Assembly (NCBI RefSeq): GCF_000237925.1
Contig: NC_031495.1
Location: 60,928,939-60,992,938, forward strand
DNA: 64,000 bases
Direction: 5' to 3'
Origin: Schistosoma mansoni
Lineage: Eukaryota > Platyhelminthes > Trematoda > Strigeidida > Schistosomatidae
In this document: piece after piece, positions 1 through 11,389 of the stretch
How the letters are laid out: every line of letters begins with the position of its first letter
Numbering within the stretch: the stretch's first letter is position 1
Translations under genes and position numbers: made by a program
The notes under the pieces: model-generated
What the model was told of the DNA's origin: nothing
Seen by the model: the letters and a program-made list of their open reading frames with translations, nothing else
Databases searched by the model: none

Positions 1-140
1 CGGGAAATAGAAGCAGATATGAAAAGGATGAATAACAACTGGAAGGAACTGGAAACGATTGCTTGGGACAGAGTTGGAAGGAGAATGCTGATGTGCAGCC
101 TATGCTCCTCGACGAGGGTTAACAGGCGTAAGTAAGTAAG
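1..140 (+). mobile_element. 3' end of an RTE-clade LINE (SR2-like)
   Basis: The plus strand encodes the last residues of an RTE-type ORF2 (read as [18 protein letters not shown] and onward). It then runs into a GTAA tandem tail at about 129-142. The same C-terminus and tail occur in reverse at 28224 onward. The element starts upstream of the window. RTE elements commonly end in short tandem repeats. The SR2-like name is from memory of the family. Confidence 0.75.
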
Positions 141-142
141 TA

Positions 143-243
143 ATTAAGGAGGAAGAACGTATTTGTAAAATCCCAGCGAATCAATATGAAATAAATCAAA
201 ATTCATTCGCTGAGATTTTACAAACACATTCTTCATCCTTAAT
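143..243. repeat. 39-bp imperfect inverted repeat
   Basis: Bases 143-181 and 205-243 are reverse complements over 39 bp with about four mismatches, separated by a 23-base loop. The structure begins directly after the RTE tail. It could be a small fold-back element or an inverted duplication made at insertion. No coding potential is seen. Confidence 0.7.
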
Positions 244-844
244 CATCTATTTTCCTCAGAATAGTTTTTTATAATCTGTTTCCATAGAAAATATCTGGCT
301 ATGATAAGTAGCTAACCATCCTTCATTAAAGTATTTTTGCACACAATATGGAACAGTTACTTAAAGGCTTTATAATACTTTAAACAGAATGCTTGGGTAC
401 AATTACAAACTCTACATTCCCATTACATTTTCTAAATTTGTGAGAAAAAGACTAGATGTTTTAAAATTTGTCGATCTACTAAAGCCTTTGACAGAGACAT
501 TCTACCATATAATTATAATAAATTATTTCCTGTTGACGTTACTTTACATATCTGCCAGTTATCTCTATCATTAAATAATCTTTTTAGAATGTGTTTATTT
601 CGTATTCTACGCTTTTCTGTTTGAGTAACTCACTGATTATACAAAAACTTATACATCAAGTCATAGTGTATACCATCTTTCTATATTTATTTATTTATTT
701 AACTAGGTTAGTCTTGATATTAATGTTTCAACCAATGACTAATGGACTGAAATTCGGCTACATTAATGTACTTAATGCATTTCGATGTCATATTCTTTAT
801 CCCATTGAATAATTATTTTACTTCAAAAGGATATCGGTCTCTCA
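244..844. other. AT-rich sequence without a recognised gene
   Basis: Only short open frames without family resemblance are present. I see no splice-flanked exon or repeat I can name. Confidence 0.5.
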
Positions 845-1370
845 TGGCACCAAATGCCTTGGTACGGTCGAGAGTGGAGAGAGTCCGCTCTCCCTCTCCA
901 GATGCTCTCACATCGCCACGCGTATATAGCCTCTACCAGAGAAGTCCTACTCACTGCCTTCTCGTGACGGGGGTGTTGTTTACGAAAGTGAGAGGACGAA
1001 AAGCGAATGTCCGGCGCCTTAATCGGGTCAGTGGACACGGAAAGTTCACCTAGGGGAGTTGGAAAACCCTCATTCCAAACCAATGGTGCACATGGGCTCC
1101 AGTATCCTGAAGGAATAAATGGTGTATGAATCAATTGTTGGTCACCGACTACCATGGGTCTGCATCCCCTTACGATGCTCCACTGCCTTGTGGATCAGAT
1201 CTTTAGGTCAAAGGCTCCGAGTGTGGCGCCCTTAGAAAACCACCTGATTCTGTTTGGGCACCTTGGCAGTATCATAGCCCTCACACAAATCAGATGAGAT
1301 TTGTGTGGCCCATATGTATCTGGTGCCCGTTTGTACCAATATTTATGTGTTTAAATAAATAAATAAACTC
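845..1370 (+). mobile_element. GC-rich non-autonomous retroposon, copy 1
   Basis: This block of about 525 bp is much richer in GC than its surroundings and ends in a TAAA-type tail (about 1355-1370). A nearly identical copy lies at 3782-4295 and a diverged reverse copy at 47432-47955. The strand opposite the tail has an open frame of about 110 codons (823-1155, minus) that is kept in all three copies. It includes GYWSPCAPLVWN and FRKQHPRHEKAVSRTS. No reverse transcriptase or known domain is seen. The tail suggests LINE-type mobilisation. The family name is unknown to me. Confidence 0.6.
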
Positions 1371-3191
1371 TCATGTGAAGAGATGATGAGTAATTAACTT
1401 CTCATCTTAGATATATATGTATTATTACGAGAGATAGTTCAATTACATGCTACATTCGCATAAAGCTTACTAGGATAGGTAAGTGCCTCAGTTTTTCCTG
1501 ATATTTTACAGATCAATACAACAAAGGGTTGTTAAAAGACTTATTCACTATGATTAATCACATTTGCACAACTATAGTATTAAAGTTAAAGCAAAGTTGT
1601 TAACCGAAAAATTGATGCAAAGTGAATATTCATTAGATTTTGAAAATCAATGTGAAGACAGCATTATTCCGATGCCTACTACATTTTCGGCACTCATAAA
1701 GGTATATCTTCATCACCTGACAACTTGGAACTGAATCGGGTAGCCTTGATCTGAGACAAAGGCCTAAATTTTACTCAGCCAAACTCATCAGTATTGAAAA
1801 GGCGATTTTCATGCATAACCATTAACTAAAAAAAGCATGGAAACTAGAGTTAGATCCTGGTGTGTTTTTCAGTTCACATATATACATGGACACAAATAGA
1901 GGGAGGCGTAATCATGACCTACATGTAAGGTGGTTGGACAGGTATCGGATTGGCTAAAAAACAAATAGAATCCAATGCTTTGATAAGAACATATGATAAA
2001 TAAATATCTTTATCCATTGTCGAATATTTAGTTGAAATGGGTCATAAAGTTGATTTCAAACCAGTCATTCGTAGTGTTGTATAAAAATACATTGGGACAA
2101 GTACAGCTCTCCATTGAGACTTTAGAGATTCGAAGATTCGAACTGTCTTTGATGACTCAAAAACACTTTGTACTCTAAATCTATCCTCGTGATATTCATT
2201 TTAAATCTAACGTTCAGAGTTTTGTGGTTTATGTTCTCTTTACTGTTTTTGTTGATCCTGTGCCCTCATTCATTAATCTTGACCTTTTCTTTTGCATATC
2301 AACATCATGATAAATCAATGTCTTATCAGATTAATTTAAATGCATCGTCCTAATTTATCACATAACTTTGTTATCACATTGAATTATCTAAATATATAGC
2401 TCTGTTTTTTCTAATGTTAATATTTTGTATTTGTATATATTAGACTAAAGATTGTAATACTTCATATTCACAGTATGTTTACGATGAACTAGATCCCAAT
2501 CAAAAATATCAACAACAGGATAATCCAAACTATTTCCAATTGAATTATACTTATTACTTTACGCTGATAAAATTGACGCACTTATTTCTTGAGGTTGTAT
2601 CCGATTGTCAAGATGCCATGGAAATAGACATGATTATATATTATTCTAAGAAAGTTTATTTAAACTACGTTTGCTAAAATAATTTTAGACGTATTATACT
2701 CATTATATGTTAGAAATAAATATTGAATCAACTTGAAAACGCAAAGAACAAATATAGAATAACTACTGGGGTAACTATATTAGGCTGACGAACCAATCGA
2801 ATTTAAGATTGATGCTCTTGAATTTTCAGACGAAATTTAAAATATCATGATAGGTAGCTTGTAGCTCACTAAGAACTAAGTAAAAATGTTTATATTTAGT
2901 CCCCGATATACTTAGAATTGATAAATACAACAATAAAGAAAATATGACAGAGTGAAAGTTGAGTTACAAGAAATATTTACTACAGATGTAGAATGTTTAC
3001 AAAAATGATGATTTCTCATTGAACGTACGTGAGACGACCATTTCAAGCTGTAAACTCTCTTGGACAGTAAATCCCTTCAACTCAGTTCACATGTTAGCCT
3101 ACATTCAAGAATTAATCTATACATTATGTCAAACTAGCCATTATTCAAAAAAAAGCGAAATCATCGATTAGCACGATTAGTAAGAACTTAC
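1371..3191. other. Unassigned AT-rich region downstream of the LRRC49 exons
   Basis: LRRC49 should have further 3' exons here or beyond the window edge, because the exon at 3192 ends in a splice donor rather than a stop. I could not find a C-terminal exon. No repeat or RNA gene is recognised. Confidence 0.4.
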
Positions 3192-3342
3192 TTTTAACGG
3201 ATAAACAGTTGTATTGTCTTTGAAAAATCTTTTATCACTTGATATCATCTTCCGATAAGTTGGATCAGATACAATGGGATTTCCATCCAAAGTAACTTGA
3301 GCAAATAAATTTAAATTGGTTAGACCACTAATCTGTGACCAA
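3192..3342 (-). CDS. LRRC49: LRRC49 exon with the repeat-capping segment
   Basis: This is a 151-bp exon. A pyrimidine-rich acceptor ending in TTTCAG precedes it at 3343, and a GTAAGT donor follows at 3191. Its first base completes a serine codon begun by AG at the end of the 6536-7012 exon. The translation includes SQISGLTNLNLFAQVTLDGN and PIVSDPTYRKMI. This matches the human segment around ITFDGNPIAQESWYK that caps the leucine-rich repeats. It ends in phase 0, so at least one more exon must follow. Confidence 0.82.
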
Positions 3343-6300
3343 CTGAAATCAAATAGGGGAAAAGTGTAGTAAGTTGTACCATATGTAATCTTAGCAGACT
3401 CATGTACAATAAACAGACAGTTTCATATAATATCCATTTGATTACATGAACAAACTGATTGTTGGATGAACACCAATTTCATTCCAAATGTTTTGTTCGT
3501 TATTGAGTAAAGTCTATCAATCAGTAAATTAGTAAGAAGAAGCCTAACTATATATTGACATTTTAAAAAGATTAGATAGAAGTTTCAGCTTCTGATTTAA
3601 ATGCGTACTTTTAAGTTGTTTGAATAAATTCACTGGATAGATTATTATTTACTGAAAATTCTCATTTTAAAATTTAGTAAAAAATGCACCAGTCGAGCGA
3701 AGAAGTTTCTTTTCAATGAGTTTTCTATCATCGCTCTACACTAATACCTATATATAATTTACAACAATCAAATAATACTCATAGAGCCCCCGAATGCCCT
3801 GGTACGGCCGAGAGTAGGAAGAGTCCGCTCTCCCTCTCCAGATGCTCTCACATCGCCACGCGTATACAGCTACTTCCACAGAAGTCCTACTCACTGCCTT
3901 CTCGTGACGGGGGTGTTGTTTACGAAAGTGAGAGGACGAAAAGCGAATGTCCGGCGCCTTAATCGGGTCAGTGGACACGGAAAGTTCACCTAGGGGAGTT
4001 GGAAAACCCTCATTCCAAACCAATGGTGCACATGGGCTCCAGTATCCTGAAGGAATAAATGGTGTATGAATCAATTGTTGGTCACCGACTACCATGGGAA
4101 TGCGTCTCCTTACGATGCTCCACTGCCTTGTGGATCAGATCTTTAGGTCAAAGGCTCCGAGTGTGGCCTCCTAAGAAAACCACTTGCTTTGGTTTTGGCA
4201 CCCGGGCAGTATCACAGCCCTCACACAAATCAGATGAGATTTGTGTGGCGCACATGTATCTGGTGCCCGTTTGTACCAATATTTATGTGTTCAAATATTT
4301 AAAAAATAAGTTACATTACGCAATAATTATATAGTGAATAATTGATCATAAAATAATATTGAGTAAATAGAAGAAAGATTATAATAACCAAAGTAATTAT
4401 TCGAAGAATCAAACAGTTGCGACGTTGAATGATATATAAAAAGAAGGAACTAATAAACTATTTTGATGAAAAGGTCAGTATTATAGTAGTTACGTAAGAA
4501 TCAAGGGACGAATGTTGAGTGTATGTAAAATACAGAAGTTGTAGAAATTAGAAAATAGTCTAAGCATTTTTAAAGGAAATGGTTCCATCAACATATTGTT
4601 GGAGCAATCGTTGGACTTCATTGAATCACTTTTCCTCTATAAATTTCGATTGCTTTTAAAATATGTGCATGAAATCATATTATCACGGGGTAATGATTCT
4701 TCACAATCACAAGCCAGTTATTATCTTCTGATATTCTTCCTGTTCAGTGATATAGATCGTAATGTATGTGTAGGAAGGGGGAAGAAAAACATTATTATTC
4801 TCTAAGTGGATAACGCGATAACGTCTAAAGCGAAATGTATTAAGTTCGAGTCTCTGAGTGAACATCAACCCTGAGATGCAGGTACATCGAGCTGACGTGT
4901 CCCATATAGGACGAAACGGGAATCCTGGATTCAACTGCTAGCCACCATCATCGCTTATAATACTTATGACTTAAGGCAATACACACAGTATGTACATATG
5001 CCAATGAGAGACTGATCAGTTGTAGTCCTAAACATCAATAGGAAAATTCAAAAAAACAATACAAAATAATTAGTTATTCTCTAAACATCTGCGTTATTCA
5101 ATGCAATCCATTGGTTGTAATCATTTCAGTTCCTTCCATCATAATACGTAGCCCCATTTTATGATGAATTTTTTCTCACTATTAAATATTACATCTGATT
5201 ATTTAAAGAAGTATGACTTTCAAAAACTAACATTTATATCTTGATAAAGTATGTCAAAAGACAGAACTCTACAACTTTATCAAATTATCATCATTACTCA
5301 TTCAAATCTTCTGATGTATTAATAATGGTAATTGTCCTACAAGTGTATAATGTTTTACGTATTTTTTTTATAGAAATGAAAAAAAGTAACAACTGTGAGT
5401 TACTTCAGAGATATCATGCCCAATTAAATTACTTACAGAGTATTTCACTGAATTAAACTATAAAATATGAAGTGATTAGAATGAGAAGAAATGAGCACAA
5501 ATCGATAATAGTTAAGTAAATTGTACGTAAAATGTAAGTCCTTAAGTTGGACAGTACCGATTTAACCTGATTATTGTGTATTAAAGATGGAAATAGTTTC
5601 ATGAAAAAAGTTAGTTTCAGTTGAACAAAATGTAAAAAGTCAGGTACTATGTCATAATTATTTCATTTTAATTAATAAGAGACTGACCAGTTGCAGTCCT
5701 AAACATCAATGAAAAGATACAAACAAACAATACTGAGTGAATTTAAACTTCACCCCATTGCACAAACAAGTGGCTATCAGGACTCAGTAGCTGAGTGGAT
5801 AACACGATGGCATTTGAAGTGAAAGGTACTGGGTTCGAGTCCCAGAGTGAACATCAACTCTGAGATGCAGGTACATCGAGCAGACGAGTCCCAAATGGGA
5901 CGAGACGCGCGTCCTGGATTCCACTGCTAGCGACTATCCATCTTTGCTTATACTTTTAATTTTTGTTATATCAACTTATAAATGATCAAATATGATAGAC
6001 AAAAAAGATCTGTATACTTTTAAAGTTATTGCAATAAATTTCAAATTAATACTTTAGATATTTGTTAGAAATATACCTCACCTCAATGAACTTTTAATTC
6101 TTTTTAGTAAGATCAACCAACAGTTTATAATATTCAGTCAGTCAGTCAGCTACAACGTAGGACCAGGCATATATATGCATCGGTCCAAGTTGACATACCT
6201 CATTAGCACAAGATGAACATCAAATTCATAGAAGTAGTTAATTTAGTGGTGGTAATATATAAAAGATAGGTTGTATATAAGGATATAGTATAGGAAGGAA

Positions 6301-9300
6301 CAAAGTTTTGTAGCAATTTTAATCTCAAGGTTTAAGGGAAGATAAACAATGTATACACCTACGCCATTGTGATCGATTCTGAGTCATGTCACCTAGAGTT
6401 TCCAACCATTGGTTACGATAGTCATGAGGACCCCAACCAATATCTATTTTAACAGTAAGTAATACTTTACCATTATTCAAATTAATATGTATGATATATA
6501 GAAAATTATTACAGAGAATAATTATAGAAATTTACCTTTTAATATGATTAAAACTTAAAAATATCCAAATTAATTTTGGAACATTATCAATAGGTTCAAT
6601 AAGTAGTATATTATTATGTCTTAAATTTAATTCAGTTAATGAAATTAATCCAGATAAACCAGTAACAGTGGTAATATAATTAAATGATAAATTTAAACAA
6701 TATAATTTTTTTAAATGTATTAAATTTTCAATTATTTGAATTTGATTATGATTTAAATCAAGTACATTAAGGTTATATAGATTGTTTAGAGCACAAATTT
6801 GTTTAATTTGATTATTTCCTAATAATAATATACGTAAAGAATATAAAGTTTCAAGACCATTCATTGTTGTTAATTGATTATCTGATATATTTAAATAAAC
6901 AAGTTTTGTAAGATGGTGTAAATGTTCAATTCGATGAATTTGATTATATTGAAGACTTAAAAAGTGACATATTTCATTTGAATCAATGATTGGACAAGTT
7001 TTTAAGTTCATTCTATGGAAAGAAGGAAAGAAAATATTGGGGGCGGGGATTGAATAACGACATTTACATCACAATAAATGATTAAAAAGGAATACATGTA
7101 ACTTGGATAATGATACTTTCTGTAATATTGATTTACTTATACTCTAGAAATCAGTACTCTCTGTTCACAATTGTAAACAAGTGTATTGTAGTGAACAGAA
7201 CACCGGTTGGGGACAATCGAATGTATTTAGACACAAATTATAGACTATCTCACTAAACAATTAATTTTCAAAATAACAATCAATTGTCTCAATGTTGACT
7301 GTTTCTTCTGCAAATATAAGTCCATCTTCTCTGATTTCATTGTTTATGAATTTTCCTACCAATTGCGCTTCATTTCAGTTCTTTCCTTATCGGTCTTCTG
7401 CCAAAATACATTCTATGTCTGACCATCGCCATATACTACTTATATGGATGTAAGTAGACCACACTACAGTATATGCACACACACACACACATGAACGGTT
7501 CAATCATGCACTTTGAAAATTTCTTTAGTTGAAATGTTCAAAGTCTAAGATTTATTTACAAATATTTTATTCTTAGATTAGTTTTTTTTTAAATTATTAA
7601 CCGCTAGCATGTTTACCATTTAGTTAAAAATAGTTATCTGAGTTCCCCTAACTTTTAATAGCTATTTCAATCATATTGACTTGTGGTGTTAAATGATTTC
7701 ACCTATCTTAGAAACTTATAACTGTTTCATTACAGCTCATTCAATATCTTTGGTGAAAAAAAGTTACTAATTAAGAAATGTATAGTTTAATTAAATGTAA
7801 ATAGTTATGTGTAAATTCACGACATCACTGATTTGTGGGGAAACCATCAGATTAATAGAATGTTTACTTGAATATATCTTTATGTCAAAAGCCTAAAAAG
7901 ATGCCTTCGATAGATAAATATAAATGTTGCACGATTCTATTAACTTGACCTGATTCATGGTTGAAAATTCTTTGAGTCATTTTCTAAATGTCCTTCATAT
8001 TCAAGACAACTCAGTTATACTGATCAGTTGAATTGAAGTATTGTCTATCCTTATGAAACTAATAAGTTCAGATTGACCAAACCTTGATCATTAGCTTTGG
8101 AAATATCCAAATGGGGAAACCTATCAGAAATGTAACGGTGAAATTAAGGAATAATTGCACCGTATCCATTCAGTAGGTAAACTATAAAAGTACCTACAAT
8201 TAAATTTTAGCAGTTCAACTGAACAGTAATTTACTCGTTAAGATATGCAAAGATTATCTTTTCAATTCATATGAAAGTGATTTGTTCTAGTATTCAGAGA
8301 CTAAGACAAATCAACCACTTGGTTCACTACATATCCTGTTGATCGACAAGGAAAACTGATGTGAACAGAGAAACAAGAAGTCTTGACAAACTACGGAAGC
8401 TATTTTTGGGGACGTTATTTCATTTAATTCAAGGCTTGTAAAACTGCAACATTTACTTTTACCCCTAGTCTATTCTACAGATCATAAGCTTTCGTTTGAT
8501 GTATGATTCACCGCCATAGCATTCTCTGTTTCAAAGCTATTGTAATTTAGACGTATCCTTTTGTACTCTATTTTCTACTCTAATCCCCCAGTTTTGAACA
8601 TAATTGTATTTTCCTAATTATTGTACGTTGTGTTCAGGTTAGACATCTATTTACTCATGTATCTTTTTACACTAATCTGAATTCGGAATATGGGGTACCA
8701 GATCGGGATTGGAATAAAGCGAGTAGTGTTCCAGTTGTCTTGTCTTCCCTCTCTCTTGCGTGCTTGTCAGCCAATCGGGGATATAATAGTTTTCTTCTTT
8801 CTACCCCACTTCGAACTCATGCATACTAGTCTCAAGGTTAAGCCAGTCAGTCTATCGCGTCAAGGTCTTAATCTACATTAGACAAGTTATCCTCGGCACG
8901 AAAGTGGGTAGACAGATCAAGGACGTAACAAAAACTTTTTCCCATCTTAATCATATTCTCCAAATAAAGCTGACTTCTCGCAGTTCACTATTCTATCTGT
9001 GAATCATTAAAAAAGAACGAAAATCAAGGTATCAGGATAACCAAATCATTACTTACTGTTCATAACATAGGATTGTTTGTTTTCTGACACTATCATCTTT
9101 CATGAAAACAGTGGACATTTCACTTGATAAAATGTCTTCATCATTCAATAAATCATAGTTATTTTTGGATGGTTTATTACTGTCTTTTTCATTATTTTTC
9201 ATCAATGTATCTTTTGAGCATAAATTAGTGGTAGTTAATTTTGTTGCTGTATTTCTCAGTTTGATTGAATCTCTAGATCCTTTTAGTGTAAACGATGAAA

Positions 9301-11389
9301 GTGAAGAAGACGAGGATAGTGATAATGATGATCGTGGTAGTGAACATGAATTTAATTTTTGTCGTTGAAGTTGTTGTTGGTGATGATGATGATGATTCAA
9401 TGTCTTTTTCACATCTTCGTTCACTTGTTCGCTGCTTTTATTTTTCTGTGTGCATGATAATGATGATTCAACAGAACGATTCAATTGTATAGGTGTTTTT
9501 TTGTAATTATTTAAGTTTGTACTTAAATAACGATTTGTAGGGCGTTTTAATTTGTTTGCTTGGAATCCATCTGATCATTAAAGAGGAATAATCATTTACT
9601 AAATGATTTGTGTGAGAACTTCAGCACTAAAACTTCGTTAAATAAATAAATTTTAGTTAATAAAAATGGTTTATGTTACCTCTCCGATTTCAGAGATTTT
9701 AAGATTATTTTGTAACGGAACTGAAATTAGATAAAAAAAATTGAACAACTTTTTTTGATTCTATTTAATTGCAAATTTATAACCAACTAAAAGTGTGACC
9801 CAGAATTCCAAAGTCTCTGGTAATTGACTGACTGGTCCGAAGCATTTATCCAACGGTCCCGTGGAATAGAAATGGTGTTTTGGTAGGGAAAGTGTAAAAG
9901 ATCAACCTTGATCTCATTCGAAACCTTGTCATAAAAAAAAGCACTGGGTAAGTTTTGTATTTTCGTTGTGCTCTAACATTTCAGATTTTATGAAAAAGAA
10001 CATGTTTAAAGTAACCTTTTTAAATGATATCTTTGGATCGTTACATAAACATTCAATATCTAATCGGTAAATCTTCCAATTTATTCAATTCACACTATGG
10101 TAACTGCTATTTATGAACGACCAAAGTTGTTTTAATACGGTCTCATTCAATCGTGAAGTCAATAAGGAAGCCGACGCACGACCCATCAACAATAAAGCCC
10201 CAACGACAGAACTCAAAAAAGGAGGAAATAATGCAAAATAAAGTTTGGTATTTAATGAAGATAAAATCAAGGTTGAAATACTATATTCATCTACTAACCT
10301 AAAATGACCCTGGAATTCGGAGAAATCAGCAAATGAGTTTTTCAACCATCAGTCAGACAATAATAAACTTCACGAGGAAATACTAATTACAAAAAATGTC
10401 TTTGTGATTACAGTTTCGTCTATTAACAAAAAATGAACAAATTATGATCTCCTTGGCACTGACACTATTTGCCTTCTATGCCCCAGACTTTTTTCGCTCC
10501 TATTTGCTTTATCAAACTAGTAATATAATGCAACTGTCATTTCTAAATGTTTATTATTACATTTCTGAATGGTTGAAAGCGTGAGTCAATTGAAGCTAGA
10601 CCACCAAGAAAAACCTGGAAGCACTGAACGGCCGTTTCGTCCTACTGTGGGACTCCTCAGCGGTGGTCTAGCTTCAGTTGACTAACGCTTTCAACTATGA
10701 AAACACTGAAATCTCCGCAAAATCTCCTTCCGATAAAATTTCTGAATCACAAAAACTGTTAACTTTTTCCAAATAACCAAATTTCTAATCACTCAGCTAT
10801 ATGAAGAAGAACAGATATAAGTAAGCCTAAAGAATGAATTTAGTGAAAAGCTGGAGATAAATAAGCAACTTAGTCGTCTTCATGAAAAAGATCATTAACT
10901 TAGGTAAGTCATCAGAGAAGAATTCAGGCTGATATCTCCACTTGTCTATTTCCTTCGAAAAAAAATACAGTTTGATCAGGCAACTGAGAATGAATATAAA
11001 CAACCCAAAAATAAATTTCTTTTATAACCAAGGCGTTATTGTCTAAAGAATAAACTGAATATGCTATATAACTTCAGCGAAAGTAGATTTTAAACTAATT
11101 ATTTTGCATGGTAATTTACTAACCTATCATCAGCGTGTTACAAGATATTCTTTGGTAATAAGTCGGCTTAGCTGAAGGTATACCCCGATGATTAACAGTT
11201 GGTTCGAGTAGTTGAATGTCAACATATTTTACGTTTCCTGAAAGAATCGAAATATTGACATTAGAAACCATAAGATTCAAACGTGAATCATTTAAAGATT
11301 TACTTAACTTTACGTGTGAAAAGTCATAAAAAATGGATACATCGCAATTACTCATGGCATCTTGGTTCCCAAACTTTGCTGACAAGCAT
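3192..11389 (-). CDS. LRRC49: LRRC49 homologue (tubulin polyglutamylase complex subunit), partial gene
   Basis: Four minus-strand exons join in phase: 11124-11389, 9057-9570, 6536-7012 and 3192-3342. The central exon carries SDS22-type leucine-rich repeats. It aligns by eye with human LRRC49 from TCPII through LLLGNNQIK and LTELNLRHN to LSFN, and the last exon continues with LDGNPI. In vertebrates LRRC49 is a non-catalytic subunit of the TTLL1 tubulin polyglutamylase complex, tied to centrioles and cilia. The first and last exons are missing: the known exons begin at an acceptor and end at a donor. Introns hold a retroposon, two SM-alpha SINEs and another repeat. The N-terminal exons (Ser/His/Gln-rich) are not conserved; I assign them by phase and position. 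Confidence 0.82.
3782..4295 (+). mobile_element. GC-rich non-autonomous retroposon, copy 2
   Basis: It is nearly identical to 845-1370, including the open frame on the strand opposite the tail (3748-4095, minus). It sits in an LRRC49 intron, antisense to the gene. Its 3' end degrades into an AT-rich tail. Flanking sequence differs from copy 1, so it is an independent insertion. Confidence 0.6.
4790..4965 (+). mobile_element. SM-alpha-type SINE with degenerate hammerhead ribozyme
   Basis: A tRNA-like head has an A-box-like segment near 4803-4815 and a B-box-like GTTCGAGTCTC at about 4845. It is followed by a hammerhead at 4881-4932. The core reads CTGACGT, stem II GTCC/GGAC, then an intact GAAA. 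Position A9 of the core is T here, so activity is doubtful. The downstream CTGGATTC pairs with upstream ATCGAG as stem I. SM-alpha elements of schistosomes are known to have this layout. It lies in an LRRC49 intron. Confidence 0.75.
5680..5955 (+). mobile_element. SM-alpha-type SINE with mutated hammerhead ribozyme
   Basis: The A box (TAGCTGAGTGG, about 5788) and B box (GGTTCGAGTCC, about 5832) are well kept. The hammerhead (about 5870-5920) reads CAGACGA, stem II GTCCC/GGGAC and GAGA. It therefore carries a change in each conserved strand (U4 and A14) and is probably dead. The leader with GAGACTGACCAGTTGCAGTC also appears after the 4.8-kb copy (about 5006). It lies in the same LRRC49 intron. 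Confidence 0.78.
6135..6455. repeat. Dispersed repeat of unknown class
   Basis: It starts with a CAGT tandem and ends near the LRRC49 exon boundary. The stretch around 6325-6450 (GGTTTAAGGG, CCATTGGTTACGATAGTCA, CCCCAACCA) resembles 41890-42065. It is therefore an interspersed family with at least two copies here. No terminal repeats or coding sequence are seen. Confidence 0.45.
6536..7012 (-). CDS. LRRC49: LRRC49 exon with the leucine-rich repeats
   Basis: This 477-bp exon follows a strong polypyrimidine acceptor (TTTCTTTCCTTCTTTCCATAG) and ends at a GTAAAT donor (6535). It encodes about seven SDS22-like repeats (L..L..N.I pattern). Signature stretches are LLLGNNQIKQI, VLDLNHNQIQIIENL, LTELNLRHN and LSFNHIK. 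The order and spacing match human LRRC49 closely. The methionine at 7011 is internal: codon phase with the 9057-9570 exon places a glutamine codon across the junction. Confidence 0.88.
7013..9056. other. LRRC49 intron, no recognised insert
   Basis: It is AT-rich with a short CA run at about 7474-7493. The stretch 8640-8935 is richer in GC and may be part of an old repeat, but I cannot place it in a family. Confidence 0.4.
9057..9570 (-). CDS. LRRC49: LRRC49 low-complexity exon
   Basis: This 514-bp exon runs from an acceptor at 9571 (TAATGATCAG) to a GTAAGT donor at 9056. It begins with two bases completing a codon from the 11124-11389 exon and ends with CA, completed by A of the next exon. 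It encodes a disordered segment: a His/Gln run, then a serine-rich tract (RSSLSLSSSSSLSSFTLKGS), ending SVRKQTILCYEQ. Human LRRC49 also has a poorly conserved serine-rich region before its repeats. Assignment rests on exact phase and position. Confidence 0.65.
9571..10571. other. LRRC49 intron, no recognised insert
   Basis: A minus-strand open frame at 10085-10345 has no splice support that fits LRRC49 and no family resemblance. I see nothing else to name. Confidence 0.35.
10572..10695 (-). mobile_element. Palindromic element enclosing a hammerhead ribozyme core
   Basis: Bases 10572-10605 and 10662-10695 are 34-bp inverted repeats with two mismatches. On the minus strand the 56-base centre reads CTGAGGA, stem II GTCC/GGAC, GAAAC and then GGCCGTT. 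The hammerhead core is therefore intact, with a GTT cleavage triplet. CACCG upstream can pair with CAGTG downstream as stem I, with one mismatch. The centre and one arm match the 3' part of the SINE at 42080-42300. The tRNA-like head is replaced here by an inverted copy of the tail. Confidence 0.75.
11124..11389 (-). CDS. LRRC49: Putative upstream LRRC49 exon
   Basis: This 266-bp minus-strand exon follows an acceptor (AATCTGCTAG) at 11390 and ends at a GTTAGT donor at 11123. It leaves one base that makes GAT with the next exon. It encodes about 88 residues, including HVKLSKSLNDSRLNLMVSNV and SAKPTYYQRI. An in-frame ATG at 11355 could be a start codon. I recognise no domain. Membership in LRRC49 is inferred from open frame, splice sites and phase. 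Confidence 0.5.

Noticed and set aside
9165-9492. Acidic plus-strand frames rich in Asp and Glu
   Set aside because: They are the complement of the serine-rich LRRC49 exon; the acidic run mirrors serine codons.
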